This document shows positions 1-7,529 of a stretch of 64,000 bases of DNA, in pieces (the first letter of the stretch is position 1; every line of letters begins with the position of its first letter). The stretch is from Haliea sp964022665 (lineage in GTDB: Bacteria; Pseudomonadota; Gammaproteobacteria; Pseudomonadales; Halieaceae). The stretch covers positions 496,001-560,000 of the forward strand of contig CAXIDF010000001.1 of NCBI GenBank assembly GCA_964022665.1. The letters are read 5' to 3'. Position numbers and translations under genes: made by a program. A model generated the notes under the pieces. It had not been told where the DNA came from. It saw only the letters and a list, made by a program, of their open reading frames with translations, and did no database searches.

Positions 1-2
1 GC

Positions 3-704
3 GCGCCCTCCATTGAAGAGCTGTTCTCCAATGTCGACGGCACCGGGCCGGAGAACTGGGTTGCGCACGCGGCCACAGCGGCCATCGAATTGGGTGATCC
101 GGACCTCGACACGGAAGTCTCCAACAACGTGGACCTCTCCCTGCACTGGCACAACGGCAACAAGGATCTCGAAGTGACCGTGTTCCACAACGACTTCAGC
201 GACTACATCACCCTGATGAACACCGGTGCCGAGGTGGATGAACTGCCGGTGCTGGCCTATGTGCAGGATGATGCCAGGTTCTACGGTGTGGAGGTGAACG
301 CGCAGTTCGGTCTGGGGACCTTTGTCGGCGGCGAGGTGGGGTTGGCCCTGTTCGGCGACATGATTCGCGGCGAACTGGACAATGGTGACGATGTGCCACG
401 CCTGCCGCCGCACCGCATCGGCGGCCGCCTGAGCTGGGCGACGGATGTGCTGGAGGTGTGGACACGGGTGCAGGACGCCGCCAGCCAGAATCGCCCCGGT
501 GCCAACGAGGAAGCCACGGCCGGCTACACCCGTTGGGATCTGGGTGCCGACTACCGGCTGGCGCTGGGTGACTCCGAGCTGACGTTGTTCCTCGCTGCGC
601 GTAATCTGGGTGACGAGGAAATCCGCCTGAGCACCTCGTTCCTGCGCGATGTGTCGCCGGAGGCAGGGCGCTCGGTGGAAGCGGGTGTGCGTTACAGCTT
701 CTAA
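3..704 (+). CDS. TonB-dependent outer-membrane receptor, ZnuD-like, C-terminal part
   Basis: The reading frame is open from the window edge, so only the last 233 residues of a TonB-dependent receptor are present; the plug domain and start lie outside. The visible part alternates amphipathic beta-strands with short loops and ends in Tyr-Ser-Phe, the terminal aromatic residue recognised by the BAM machinery. The order of conserved blocks (SNN near the start, ARFYGVEV, PRLPPHRIGG, QNRPGANEE, the final ARNLGDEE and SSFLRD-type segment) resembles ZnuD-type zinc/heme receptors, so transport of zinc or another small metal complex is my best guess. Substrate assignment is inference. It ends head-on into the acetyltransferase gene, with which its stop codon overlaps. 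Confidence 0.85.
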   Translation, partial: APSIEELFSNVDGTGPENWVAHAATAAIELGDPDLDTEVSNNVDLSLHWHNGNKDLEVTVFHNDFSDYITLMNTGAEVDELPVLAYVQDDARFYGVEVNAQFGLGTFVGGEVGLALFGDMIRGELDNGDDVPRLPPHRIGGRLSWATDVLEVWTRVQDAASQNRPGANEEATAGYTRWDLGADYRLALGDSELTLFLAARNLGDEEIRLSTSFLRDVSPEAGRSVEAGVRYSF

Positions 705-1207
705 GCGCCCTCCCATCCATAGAGGCACAGGGCCTCGGCCTCGGGTGTGAGCTGAATCATCGACTCATACGCGAAGCCGAGGTGATCCAGCAGGCTGCGC
801 GAGGCGCGGTTCGCCGGCGTGACAATGGCGACCAGCCGTTTCAGGCCAAGGGGCCCCCTGGCATAGTCCAGCACCGCCTGTGCCGCTTCCAGTGCCAGGC
901 CTCGGCCACGGCCTGCGGGTAGAAATCCGTAGCCGATATCCACATCGCTCAGCGTGGGGCGCTGCACCAGACCGCAGATCCCCAGCGGTTCGCCTCCCTC
1001 ACATGGCCTTACCGCCCACAGTCCGAAGCCGTTCTCCCGGTAGCTCGTCAGCGGGCCGTCCCGCAGGTACTGGCGTGCCTGATCCAGCGTGCGCACTCCG
1101 CGATCGGCTATGTGCTCGATGAAATCGGGATCGTTCAGCAATGCCAGCATGAACGGCGCATCGTCTTCGGTGAGCGGGTCGATCATGAGTCGTGGTGTAT
1201 GCAGCAT
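701..1207 (-). CDS. GNAT family N-acetyltransferase (RimJ/RimL-like)
   Basis: A 168-residue GNAT protein of the Acetyltransf_3 type. It opens with the usual TPRLMIDPLTEDDA block and carries the acetyl-CoA pyrophosphate-binding signature RGRGLA around residue 115, followed by the helix EAAQAVLDYA. The C-terminal NRASRSLLDHLGF segment is also typical of the RimJ/RimL group. These enzymes move an acetyl group from acetyl-CoA to an N-terminal or small-molecule amine; the acceptor cannot be told from sequence. The start ATG at 1207 gives the full family length. The gene is a single unit, divergent from ubiX, and its stop overlaps the end of the receptor gene by four bases. Confidence 0.9.
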   Translation of the reverse strand: MLHTPRLMIDPLTEDDAPFMLALLNDPDFIEHIADRGVRTLDQARQYLRDGPLTSYRENGFGLWAVRPCEGGEPLGICGLVQRPTLSDVDIGYGFLPAGRGRGLALEAAQAVLDYARGPLGLKRLVAIVTPANRASRSLLDHLGFAYESMIQLTPEAEALCLYGWEGA

Positions 1208-1335
1208 GGCGCGTTCATCCGTTCACAATAGATACGACAAGGGTACTACAGCGTCCTCGCGGGCAGTGCCCGGACAGTGAAATCAAAGCGGGGTGCTGGT
1301 AGAGTGCGGGGTCTTTCGGCGCGGCAGGGCAGAGC

Positions 1336-1899
1336 ATGGCACAGCGGATCATCGTCGGCATCAGCGGCGCCTCGGGGATCGTCTACGGCGTGCGTGCGCT
1401 GGAATTGTTGCGTGATTGCGGGGTGGAAACCCACCTGGTCATCACCAAGTCAGCGGAGCTCACCCTGCATCACGAGTTGGACATGCCGCTCGATGCGCTC
1501 AAGGCGCTGGCGACCGAGGTACACCCCATACGCAATGTCGGCGCCTCCATCGCCAGCGGTTCCTTCCGCACAGCGGGTATGCTGGTTGCGCCCTGCTCGG
1601 TGCGGACCATGGCAGAAATTGCCACCGGAGTGACGTCCAGCCTGCTCACCCGGGCGGCGGATGTGGTGCTCAAGGAGCGTCGGCGGCTGGTGTTGATGGT
1701 GCGCGAAACGCCCTTGCACACAGGGCATTTACGCACGCTGACTCAACTCTCGGAGATGGGTGCGGTGATCGCGCCACCCGTGCCCGCATTCTACGCCCAG
1801 CCGGAATCACTCGATGCCATGGTCACCCAGACCGTGGGCCGGCTGCTGGATCTGTTTGCTATCGATTCAGGACAGGTCAGGCGCTGGCAGGGCGGGTGA
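1336..1899 (+). CDS. ubiX: Flavin prenyltransferase UbiX
   Basis: A 187-residue protein matching UbiX in length and motifs. The N-terminal GISGASGIVYG loop binds the flavin phosphate, APCSVRTMAEIATG forms the conserved cysteine/serine region, and VRETPLHTGHL is the family signature. UbiX prenylates FMN using dimethylallyl phosphate to make prenyl-FMN, the cofactor of UbiD-type decarboxylases used in ubiquinone synthesis and aromatic acid decarboxylation. No ubiD lies in this window. The ATG at 1336 is preceded by a purine-rich GGCAGGG stretch. The MFS gene follows after 43 bases on the same strand, so the two may be cotranscribed. Confidence 0.95.
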   Translation: MAQRIIVGISGASGIVYGVRALELLRDCGVETHLVITKSAELTLHHELDMPLDALKALATEVHPIRNVGASIASGSFRTAGMLVAPCSVRTMAEIATGVTSSLLTRAADVVLKERRRLVLMVRETPLHTGHLRTLTQLSEMGAVIAPPVPAFYAQPESLDAMVTQTVGRLLDLFAIDSGQVRRWQGG

Positions 1900-1942
1900 G
1901 GGCCGTGCGCGCCTCCATTGTGTCCCGGGTGAAGGCGGCCTG

Positions 1943-3157
1943 ATGCCGATTCTGTTTGGTGTGGTACTGCTGGACCTGATCGGCTTCGGTATCGTCATTC
2001 CCATCCTGCCGTTTCTCTCGCCACAGCTCGGCGCATCGAAAATCGACATTGCCCTGATCATTGTCAGCTATGCCGTGTGCGCCGGTATCTCCGGCCCCTT
2101 CTGGGGGCGTCTCTCGGATCGTCGCGGACGCAAGCCGGTGATCATGATCTGCCTCGCCGGGGCCGCCGTCTCCTACGTCATGCTGGCGCTGGCAACCGAA
2201 CTCTGGATGATTTTTGCGGCGCGCGCTTTTGCCGGCATCATGGCGGGCAACCTGGGTGTAGCCTCGGCCATGATGAGCGACATCACAACACCCGAAAAAC
2301 GGGCGAAAGGCATGGGGCTGATTGGTGCCGCCTTTGGCCTGGGGCTGGTGCTCGGGCCACTGCTCGGTGGGTTGCTGGCGGGCGACAGCGGCAGTTTCAT
2401 GCTGCCTTGCCTGGTGGCCGGTTGCATGTCGATGCTGGCCATTCTGGCGGCGGGGCTCTTCCTGCCGGAGTCGGTCACGGCCCAGCGCCGCGCCGCCCAC
2501 CGTCAGGCGCATCGCGATGGCTCGCGCCAATCCACGCTGGCCATGCTGCGCGCCACCGGCAATCGGCTGCTGGTGCTGCAGTATGTGCTGCACGCCGCCG
2601 CCATCAGCTCGGTGACCTACCTGGTCCCCCTGTGGCTGGGGGATGTGCTCGGCTGGGGCGCACGCCAGGTGGGGCTGGTGTTTGGCGTACAGGGGGCGAT
2701 CATGGTGGTGCTGCAGGGCGGCCTGCTCGGTGCGCTGGTGCGCTGGCTGGGTGAGTGGCGCTTGTTGCGCCTGTCGGTTGCGGCCTTCATGGCCGGCCTG
2801 TGTCTGGCCGTGGTGGCGGCTGGCATGCCGTTGATGCTGGCCGCGGTGTACATCGCCATGTCGGGCTCCACGCTGTGTATGCCGTTGCTGAATACCATCA
2901 CCAGCCACCGCACCCCCACGGACCTGCGCGGCCAGATGCTTGGCACCACGGCTTCGGCGGCCTCCTGGGGCCGGGTTTTCGGCCCTTTGCTGGCGGGCGC
3001 CAATCTCTCGCTGTTCGGCTATACCGGTGCCTGGTTGGGCTGTATCGTTGTGGTCAGCGTTTACCTGGCCTGGGCGCTGGGACCACATCCGGCGTCGGCC
3101 GCGTCAGAGGAATCATCACTGGAGGAGAACCACCCGCATGACTACCCAACTGTTTGA
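1943..3157 (+). CDS. MFS transporter, TetA/TCR-like drug exporter family
   Basis: A 404-residue inner-membrane protein with about twelve hydrophobic segments. It starts with FGIVIPILPFL in helix 1 and has the MFS motif A, GRLSDRRGRKPV, in the loop between helices 2 and 3, as in drug:proton antiporters of the tetracycline-resistance group. The second motif-C-like run GLGLVLGPLLGG sits in helix 5. An upstream in-frame extension exists but overlaps ubiX and is not hydrophobic, so I chose ATG 1943. The end overlaps the next SDR gene by 20 bases, which suggests translational coupling. Substrate unknown; a multidrug or metabolite exporter is likely. Confidence 0.85.
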   Translation: MPILFGVVLLDLIGFGIVIPILPFLSPQLGASKIDIALIIVSYAVCAGISGPFWGRLSDRRGRKPVIMICLAGAAVSYVMLALATELWMIFAARAFAGIMAGNLGVASAMMSDITTPEKRAKGMGLIGAAFGLGLVLGPLLGGLLAGDSGSFMLPCLVAGCMSMLAILAAGLFLPESVTAQRRAAHRQAHRDGSRQSTLAMLRATGNRLLVLQYVLHAAAISSVTYLVPLWLGDVLGWGARQVGLVFGVQGAIMVVLQGGLLGALVRWLGEWRLLRLSVAAFMAGLCLAVVAAGMPLMLAAVYIAMSGSTLCMPLLNTITSHRTPTDLRGQMLGTTASAASWGRVFGPLLAGANLSLFGYTGAWLGCIVVVSVYLAWALGPHPASAASEESSLEENHPHDYPTV

Positions 3158-3902
3158 TCTGAGCGGGCGCATTGCCCTGGTGAGCGGCGCCAGCCGCGGC
3201 ATTGGCGAGGCCATTGCCCGCTTGCTGGCGGAGCAGGGAGCGCATGTCATAGTCTCCAGCCGCAAGCTGGAGGGTTGCCAGCCGGTGGCAGACTCGATCT
3301 GCGCCGCCGGTGGCAGCGCCGAAGCCCACGCCTGTAACGTCGGGAGTATGGATAACATCCAGGCCCTGTTCGCGCACATCCGCACGGCGCACGGACGACT
3401 CGATATCTGCATCAACAATGGCGCCACCAATCCGTATTTCGGCCACGTGCTGGACACGGATCTGGGTGCTTTCCAGAAAACGGTCGATGTCAATATTCGC
3501 GGCTACTTTTTCATGTCCATCGAAGCCGGCAAGTTGATGCGCGAGCAGGGCAAGGGTGCCATCGTCAACACCGCCTCGGTCAATGCCCTGCAGCCGGGGC
3601 CAATGCAGGGGATTTACTCGATTACCAAGGCGGCGGTGGTCAATATGACACAGGTGTTCGCCAAGGAGTGTGGCCCCCTGGGTATCCGCTGTAATGCACT
3701 ATTGCCGGGTTTGACGAAAACGAAGTTCGCCGGCGCCCTGTTCAGCAATGACGATATCTACCAGGCTGCGATCGAGAACATTCCCCTGCAGCGCCACGCT
3801 GAACCCGAGGAAATGGCCGGTGCTGTGCTGTACCTGGTGTCTGATGCGGCCAGCTACACTAACGGCGAGTGCATCGTGGTGGACGGCGGACTGACCATCT
3901 AG
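3138..3902 (+). CDS. SDR family oxidoreductase
   Basis: A 254-residue classical short-chain dehydrogenase/reductase. The cofactor motif SGASRGIGEAIA lies at about residues 16-27, and the catalytic set is Ser147, Tyr160 and Lys164 (YSITK). The usual NNAG is replaced by NNGAT, a variant known in one SDR subgroup. The start ATG at 3138 lies within the end of the MFS gene and has a strong Shine-Dalgarno GGAGGAGAA at 3121-3129, so it is translated from an overlapping operon. The conserved C-terminal VVDGGLTI is intact. The substrate is not evident; many close relatives are annotated as acting on acyl or alcohol intermediates. Confidence 0.9.
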   Translation: MTTQLFDLSGRIALVSGASRGIGEAIARLLAEQGAHVIVSSRKLEGCQPVADSICAAGGSAEAHACNVGSMDNIQALFAHIRTAHGRLDICINNGATNPYFGHVLDTDLGAFQKTVDVNIRGYFFMSIEAGKLMREQGKGAIVNTASVNALQPGPMQGIYSITKAAVVNMTQVFAKECGPLGIRCNALLPGLTKTKFAGALFSNDDIYQAAIENIPLQRHAEPEEMAGAVLYLVSDAASYTNGECIVVDGGLTI

Positions 3903-3908
3903 CCCGCT

Positions 3909-4601
3909 TCAGGCGCTGCGGAGATAGGTGAAGCCACCCTCCTTGATGTACAACTCGCAGTAGTCGTCACTGATCGGATTGACCGTGCCACCCGCGGGGA
4001 TGCGCAGCCAGCAGTGCGTGCCGTAGTGCCCGTGTTCATCGGCGAAGCTGCCGCGTAACACGAGAATCTCGGCACCCTGGGGGAAGTTGATCTGGCCGAT
4101 CGCAGAGGGCTCGTCCCAGCTCTCCAGACGCATGAAATCGGTGTAGGGTTCCTGCGCGTAGAGCTTTTTCCAGCTGGTGTTCTTGCGTATTGACGGCTGC
4201 CAGGGCTTGTTGTGGGTGGCGATGGCAACGTGTTCACGGTCGGGCCCGGGATACTGCCGCAGTTTCACGAATAGCAGGCAGCCCTCGCGTGAGAAGGGTG
4301 CATGCTGGAATCCTTCAGGATTCAGCAGGTAGCTGCCGGCGGGCCAGTCGCCGTGTTCATCGGAGAAAACACCCTCCAGCACCAGAATTTCCTCACCCTG
4401 GGGATGATCGTGAGCGGGGAAGGTGGCCCCTGGCTCATAGCGCACCAGCGAGGTCACCTGCCCCGATTCCGACTGCCCCACGCGGTGCAGGCGTTTGCGC
4501 AGTACGTGGCCGCCGGGACTGGGTGTCCAGTCCATGGTTTGCGGGTCCACGACGGTGCGCAGGGAGAGGTCGCCGTTGAGGGCAACGCGGTTGTCGGCCA
4601 T
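3909..4601 (-). CDS. Tandem cupin (ChrR-like) protein
   Basis: A 230-residue protein made of two ChrR-type cupin domains. The first holds a likely metal site, PAHDHPQGEE, followed by EILVLEGVFSDEHG. The second repeats the fold (EILVLRGSFADEHGHYG) but the His-x-His segment has become INFPQGAE, so only the N-terminal cupin keeps the canonical ligands. Unlike ChrR anti-sigma factors there is no sigma-binding zinc domain at the N-terminus, so an anti-sigma role is unlikely. I chose ATG 4601; an upstream extension would have atypical composition. The gene is divergent from the D-2-hydroxyacid dehydrogenase gene, with a 15-bp palindrome between them. Confidence 0.8.
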   Translation of the reverse strand: MADNRVALNGDLSLRTVVDPQTMDWTPSPGGHVLRKRLHRVGQSESGQVTSLVRYEPGATFPAHDHPQGEEILVLEGVFSDEHGDWPAGSYLLNPEGFQHAPFSREGCLLFVKLRQYPGPDREHVAIATHNKPWQPSIRKNTSWKKLYAQEPYTDFMRLESWDEPSAIGQINFPQGAEILVLRGSFADEHGHYGTHCWLRIPAGGTVNPISDDYCELYIKEGGFTYLRSA

Positions 4602-4677
4602 GTTGATACCTGTGAGAAAGTGAGGGATGTGCGCCGGCAGGATTTTGGACTGCATTGAAAGGGCGTTGTTCCTGTAG

Positions 4678-4692
4678 CGATTATCATAATCG
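4678..4692. promoter_or_regulatory. 15-bp perfect palindrome (7-1-7) in divergent promoter region
   Basis: CGATTAT-C-ATAATCG is a perfect seven-base inverted repeat around one base. It lies midway between the cupin gene (start 4601) and the D-2-hydroxyacid dehydrogenase gene (start 4781). Its geometry matches a Fur-type 7-1-7 site (TGATAATnATTATCA) with one symmetric base change per arm, and it could also contain a -10 element on either strand. An operator is inferred; the regulator is unknown. Confidence 0.5.
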
Positions 4693-4780
4693 GATTGGCG
4701 GCGGACACAAACTCTGTTTATACGGGCTTCAGCGCCTGCTGCGCTGTTTTCTGTCATGGTCTTTGCGGTATGCTCGGCGC

Positions 4781-5755
4781 ATGGAGAAAAAGGTATTCGT
4801 GACACATGAGCTGCCCGGCGAGGTCATTCACCAGCTGTCGGGGCTTTGCGAGGTTAACGTCTGGTTGGGGCCGGGATTGTTGCCGGCGGAAGGGCTGCGC
4901 GAGGAGCTGGCGGGCTGTGAGGGTGTAGTCTGCCTGCTCACCGATCACCTCGATCACGCGCTGATCGAGTCGCTCCCGGATCTGCGTTTTGTCTCCTCGA
5001 TGTCAGTGGGGGTGGACCATGTTGACGTGGCGGCGCTGACGGCGCGCGGCATCCCGCTCGGCCACACGCCGGGCGTGCTGGTGGAGACTACGGCAGACAC
5101 CGCCTTTGCCCTGCTGCTGGCTGCGGCGCGGCGTGTCTCGGAAGCCGACCGCTTTGTGCGTCAGGGTGAGTGGCGCAGAGAGAATCGCTGGTCGCCGGAT
5201 TTTTTCACCGGCAAGGACGTTGCCGGGGCAACCCTGGGGCTGATTGGCCTCGGCGCAATCGCCCAGGCGGTTGCTCGCCGCGCACAGGCCTTTGGCATGC
5301 GTGTGGTGGCCTGGAATCGCACAGCGCGTGAGGTCCCCGGCGTCAGCAACCAACCCCTGGAAGCGGTGTTGGCAGAGAGTGACTTTCTCTCGGTACACCT
5401 GGCGCTGACCGCGGAGACCCGCGGACTACTCAACGCCGCGCGCATCGGCAGCATGAAACCCGGCGCCGTGCTGGTCAACACCTCCCGTGGTGGCATTGTC
5501 GATGAGGGGGCGCTGGCCGCTGCGCTGTCCAGCGGGCGCCTGTACGCGGCGGGCATCGACGTATTCGCGCAAGAGCCGGTGCCGGTCGACAATCCCCTGC
5601 TGTCTTTGCCCAATGTGGTGCTGACACCGCACATTGGCAGCGCGACTGCCCACACCCGGGCGCGCATGGCGGATATTGCCGCGACCAACGCCATCGCGGC
5701 ACTGCAGGGAAAACCCATGCCCCATTGTGTGAACCCCGAGGTGTACGCGCGCTGA
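4781..5755 (+). CDS. D-2-hydroxyacid dehydrogenase (glyoxylate/hydroxypyruvate reductase-like)
   Basis: A 324-residue NAD(P)-dependent D-isomer-specific 2-hydroxyacid dehydrogenase. The Rossmann motif GLIGLGAIAQAVA is in the middle of the chain, and the catalytic residues are visible: Arg236 (NTSRGGIVDE), Glu265 (QEPVP) and His284 (PHIGSAT). These enzymes reduce 2-keto acids such as glyoxylate or hydroxypyruvate to D-2-hydroxy acids in the cytoplasm. The start ATG 4781 begins MEKKVFVTHELPGEV, which is where family members begin; an upstream in-frame extension overlaps the divergent promoter. It ends just before the convergent AraC gene. Confidence 0.9.
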   Translation: MEKKVFVTHELPGEVIHQLSGLCEVNVWLGPGLLPAEGLREELAGCEGVVCLLTDHLDHALIESLPDLRFVSSMSVGVDHVDVAALTARGIPLGHTPGVLVETTADTAFALLLAAARRVSEADRFVRQGEWRRENRWSPDFFTGKDVAGATLGLIGLGAIAQAVARRAQAFGMRVVAWNRTAREVPGVSNQPLEAVLAESDFLSVHLALTAETRGLLNAARIGSMKPGAVLVNTSRGGIVDEGALAAALSSGRLYAAGIDVFAQEPVPVDNPLLSLPNVVLTPHIGSATAHTRARMADIAATNAIAALQGKPMPHCVNPEVYAR

Positions 5756-5766
5756 CTGGCGCGGCG

Positions 5767-6648
5767 TTATTTGCGTACTGAACTGCGGTAGGCCCGTGGC
5801 GAGAGACCCACGGTCTGTTTGAACAGCCGCGAAAAATACAGCGCGTCTTCGTAGCCCACAGCCGCAGCAATGGCCTTTACACGCATTTCTGTGCTGTCCA
5901 GTAGCTGGCAGGCATATTCGATTTTCATGTGCAGGAAATGCTTGATCGGGGAGTACCCGGTCAGTGCCTTGTAGCGGCTGGCAAAATGGTATTTCGACAG
6001 GTGAGCGATGCTGGCCAGTTCCTCCAGCTCCAGGCTGGTGTGAATACTCTCCTGCATGGTCTGCTGGATGGCCTCGAGGTCCAGTCCGGCGGGGTGGCTG
6101 GCGCGCTGGCGCGCCGCCTCGAGGACGATCTGGGTAAACAGGTGGCGGCACTGATTGGCGGCATTGACGAACGCCGAGCTGCTGTAACCGGTGCGATTGA
6201 CCGCCAGCAGGTTGTGGAAAGCGGCGATCAGGCTGGGCGCGATGCCCGCCTTGATCACAGGATGCCCCTCGCGATAGCCGAGGTATTCCATGAACAATCC
6301 GCTGCTGATGCCCTGAAAATGTATCCAGTAGATGCTCCAGGGGTGGTCGCGGCTGGCGCTGTAACTGTGTCCCAGACCCTGGGGTAGAAGAATCAGGTCT
6401 CCTGCACCAATCGTGTGGCGCTGGTCCCCCAGGCGCAAGCTGCCGTTGCCGTCCACACAGTAGAGCAGCAGGTTGTCGTCGTGACGCAGGCGGCGCATGC
6501 GGTGGCCTCGAGCGTGCGGGTAGTAGCCCATGGCCGTGGGGTAGCAGTCGCGTGTCAGCGGGTGCCGGTGGAGCTTTTCCAGCATAAAGACGGGGGTGAG
6601 AAAGCGCACCCCCTCCGAGGGAAGAGGCCACTTGGAGGTGCTGCTCAC
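5767..6648 (-). CDS. AraC family transcriptional regulator
   Basis: A 293-residue regulator with an N-terminal cupin-like sensor arm (residues about 35-170, with GLGHSYSASRDHPW) and a C-terminal double helix-turn-helix (about 195-290) containing LASIAHLSKYHFASRYKALT and YEDALYFSRLFKQTVGLSP. The start is GTG at 6648, whose first bases overlap the stop of the DUF4340 gene as GTGA; an in-frame ATG 21 codons later is an alternative. The overlap places it last in the ABC-transporter operon, so it may respond to a small molecule and regulate that operon or a neighbour. The effector is unknown. Confidence 0.88.
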   Translation of the reverse strand: MSSTSKWPLPSEGVRFLTPVFMLEKLHRHPLTRDCYPTAMGYYPHARGHRMRRLRHDDNLLLYCVDGNGSLRLGDQRHTIGAGDLILLPQGLGHSYSASRDHPWSIYWIHFQGISSGLFMEYLGYREGHPVIKAGIAPSLIAAFHNLLAVNRTGYSSSAFVNAANQCRHLFTQIVLEAARQRASHPAGLDLEAIQQTMQESIHTSLELEELASIAHLSKYHFASRYKALTGYSPIKHFLHMKIEYACQLLDSTEMRVKAIAAAVGYEDALYFSRLFKQTVGLSPRAYRSSVRK

Positions 6649-7529
6649 GGGCCGCCGTTGAGGCGTTGTGTATCCAGCGTGCGCAGCCGGTCGAAGTCGT
6701 AGGCGCTTATGCTGAAAAACCGGTCAAAGCGGGCGTCGCGCACGAAATGCTGGTCGCCCAGGGCGTAAAATGCCAGTTCGCGGCCCGCCTCCGGTTGCTG
6801 TGCAACCAGGGTGAAGTCGGGTGGTCGGGCGACAAGCTGCGGGCGCTCGCGCTCACCGGCAACGCCATCCACCTGCAGGTTGGCCAGCCCCGACAGCAGC
6901 GCTTCCAGTTCGCGCGGCTCCGGTTGCGCCCCTGTTGCCGTCTTCCAGCCAGTGCCCCGGCGTATCAGCTCGAACCCCGCGCCGGTAATACGCTGCGGGG
7001 TAGGCACTTGCAGCAGGGTGGCGTCCAGCCAGCCTGCGGCCGAGGCCGGCGCATCAAAACTGCTGAACGGCAGGCTGTAAATGGCGTCGTCGGCATCGCG
7101 TCGGGCATGAACCTGCCGATACGCCGGCGCTGTACCGAGAAACACGGTGCTCTCTGCGTTGTTTACGGTGGTCATATGGATACGGCGCTGATAGCGGTAA
7201 TCCGCCACCTCAAAACGCTGCCGGGCGGGGACAGTCGTGGCCACGGGAAAGCCGTGACGCGCCTCGGTCAGTGCCACCAGCAGTTTCTCGACGCGGGCCG
7301 TATTGGCAGGCAGACCGTCCAGCGCCGGCAGCTGCCAGCTTCCGCCCTCGCGACGCAACGTCACCTGCATACCCTCAGCGTCGCCGATGACTATCGTTGC
7401 GATCTGCTCCGGTTTGAAGGCGACCAGAGCCTCCCCCGTATGTTCTGGCGCAGACGCTTCCTGCGGCCAATAGACGGCGGCGGTAATGGCGCACTGAATC
7501 AGCAGGATCAACGCCAGCGTGCGGATCAC
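6645..7529 (-). CDS. DUF4340 domain protein, membrane-anchored partner of Gld-like ABC transporter
   Basis: A 294-residue protein with one N-terminal hydrophobic segment (IRTLALILLIQCAITAAVYW) and a soluble part matching DUF4340, a domain usually found next to GldF/GldG-type ABC genes. The body should face the periplasm. The start is GTG 7529, embedded in the stop of the preceding fusion gene (GTGA); an upstream extension would run deep into that gene and lacks a signal. Its own stop forms the same GTGA overlap with the AraC gene. Its function is unknown; an accessory role in the transport complex is inferred from fixed gene order. Confidence 0.8.
   Translation of the reverse strand: MIRTLALILLIQCAITAAVYWPQEASAPEHTGEALVAFKPEQIATIVIGDAEGMQVTLRREGGSWQLPALDGLPANTARVEKLLVALTEARHGFPVATTVPARQRFEVADYRYQRRIHMTTVNNAESTVFLGTAPAYRQVHARRDADDAIYSLPFSSFDAPASAAGWLDATLLQVPTPQRITGAGFELIRRGTGWKTATGAQPEPRELEALLSGLANLQVDGVAGERERPQLVARPPDFTLVAQQPEAGRELAFYALGDQHFVRDARFDRFFSISAYDFDRLRTLDTQRLNGGP

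Noticed and set aside
1877..3088. Minus-strand reading frame of 403 codons opposite the MFS transporter
   Set aside because: Gln/His/Arg-rich translation with no hydrophobic or domain pattern; the plus strand encodes a full transporter.
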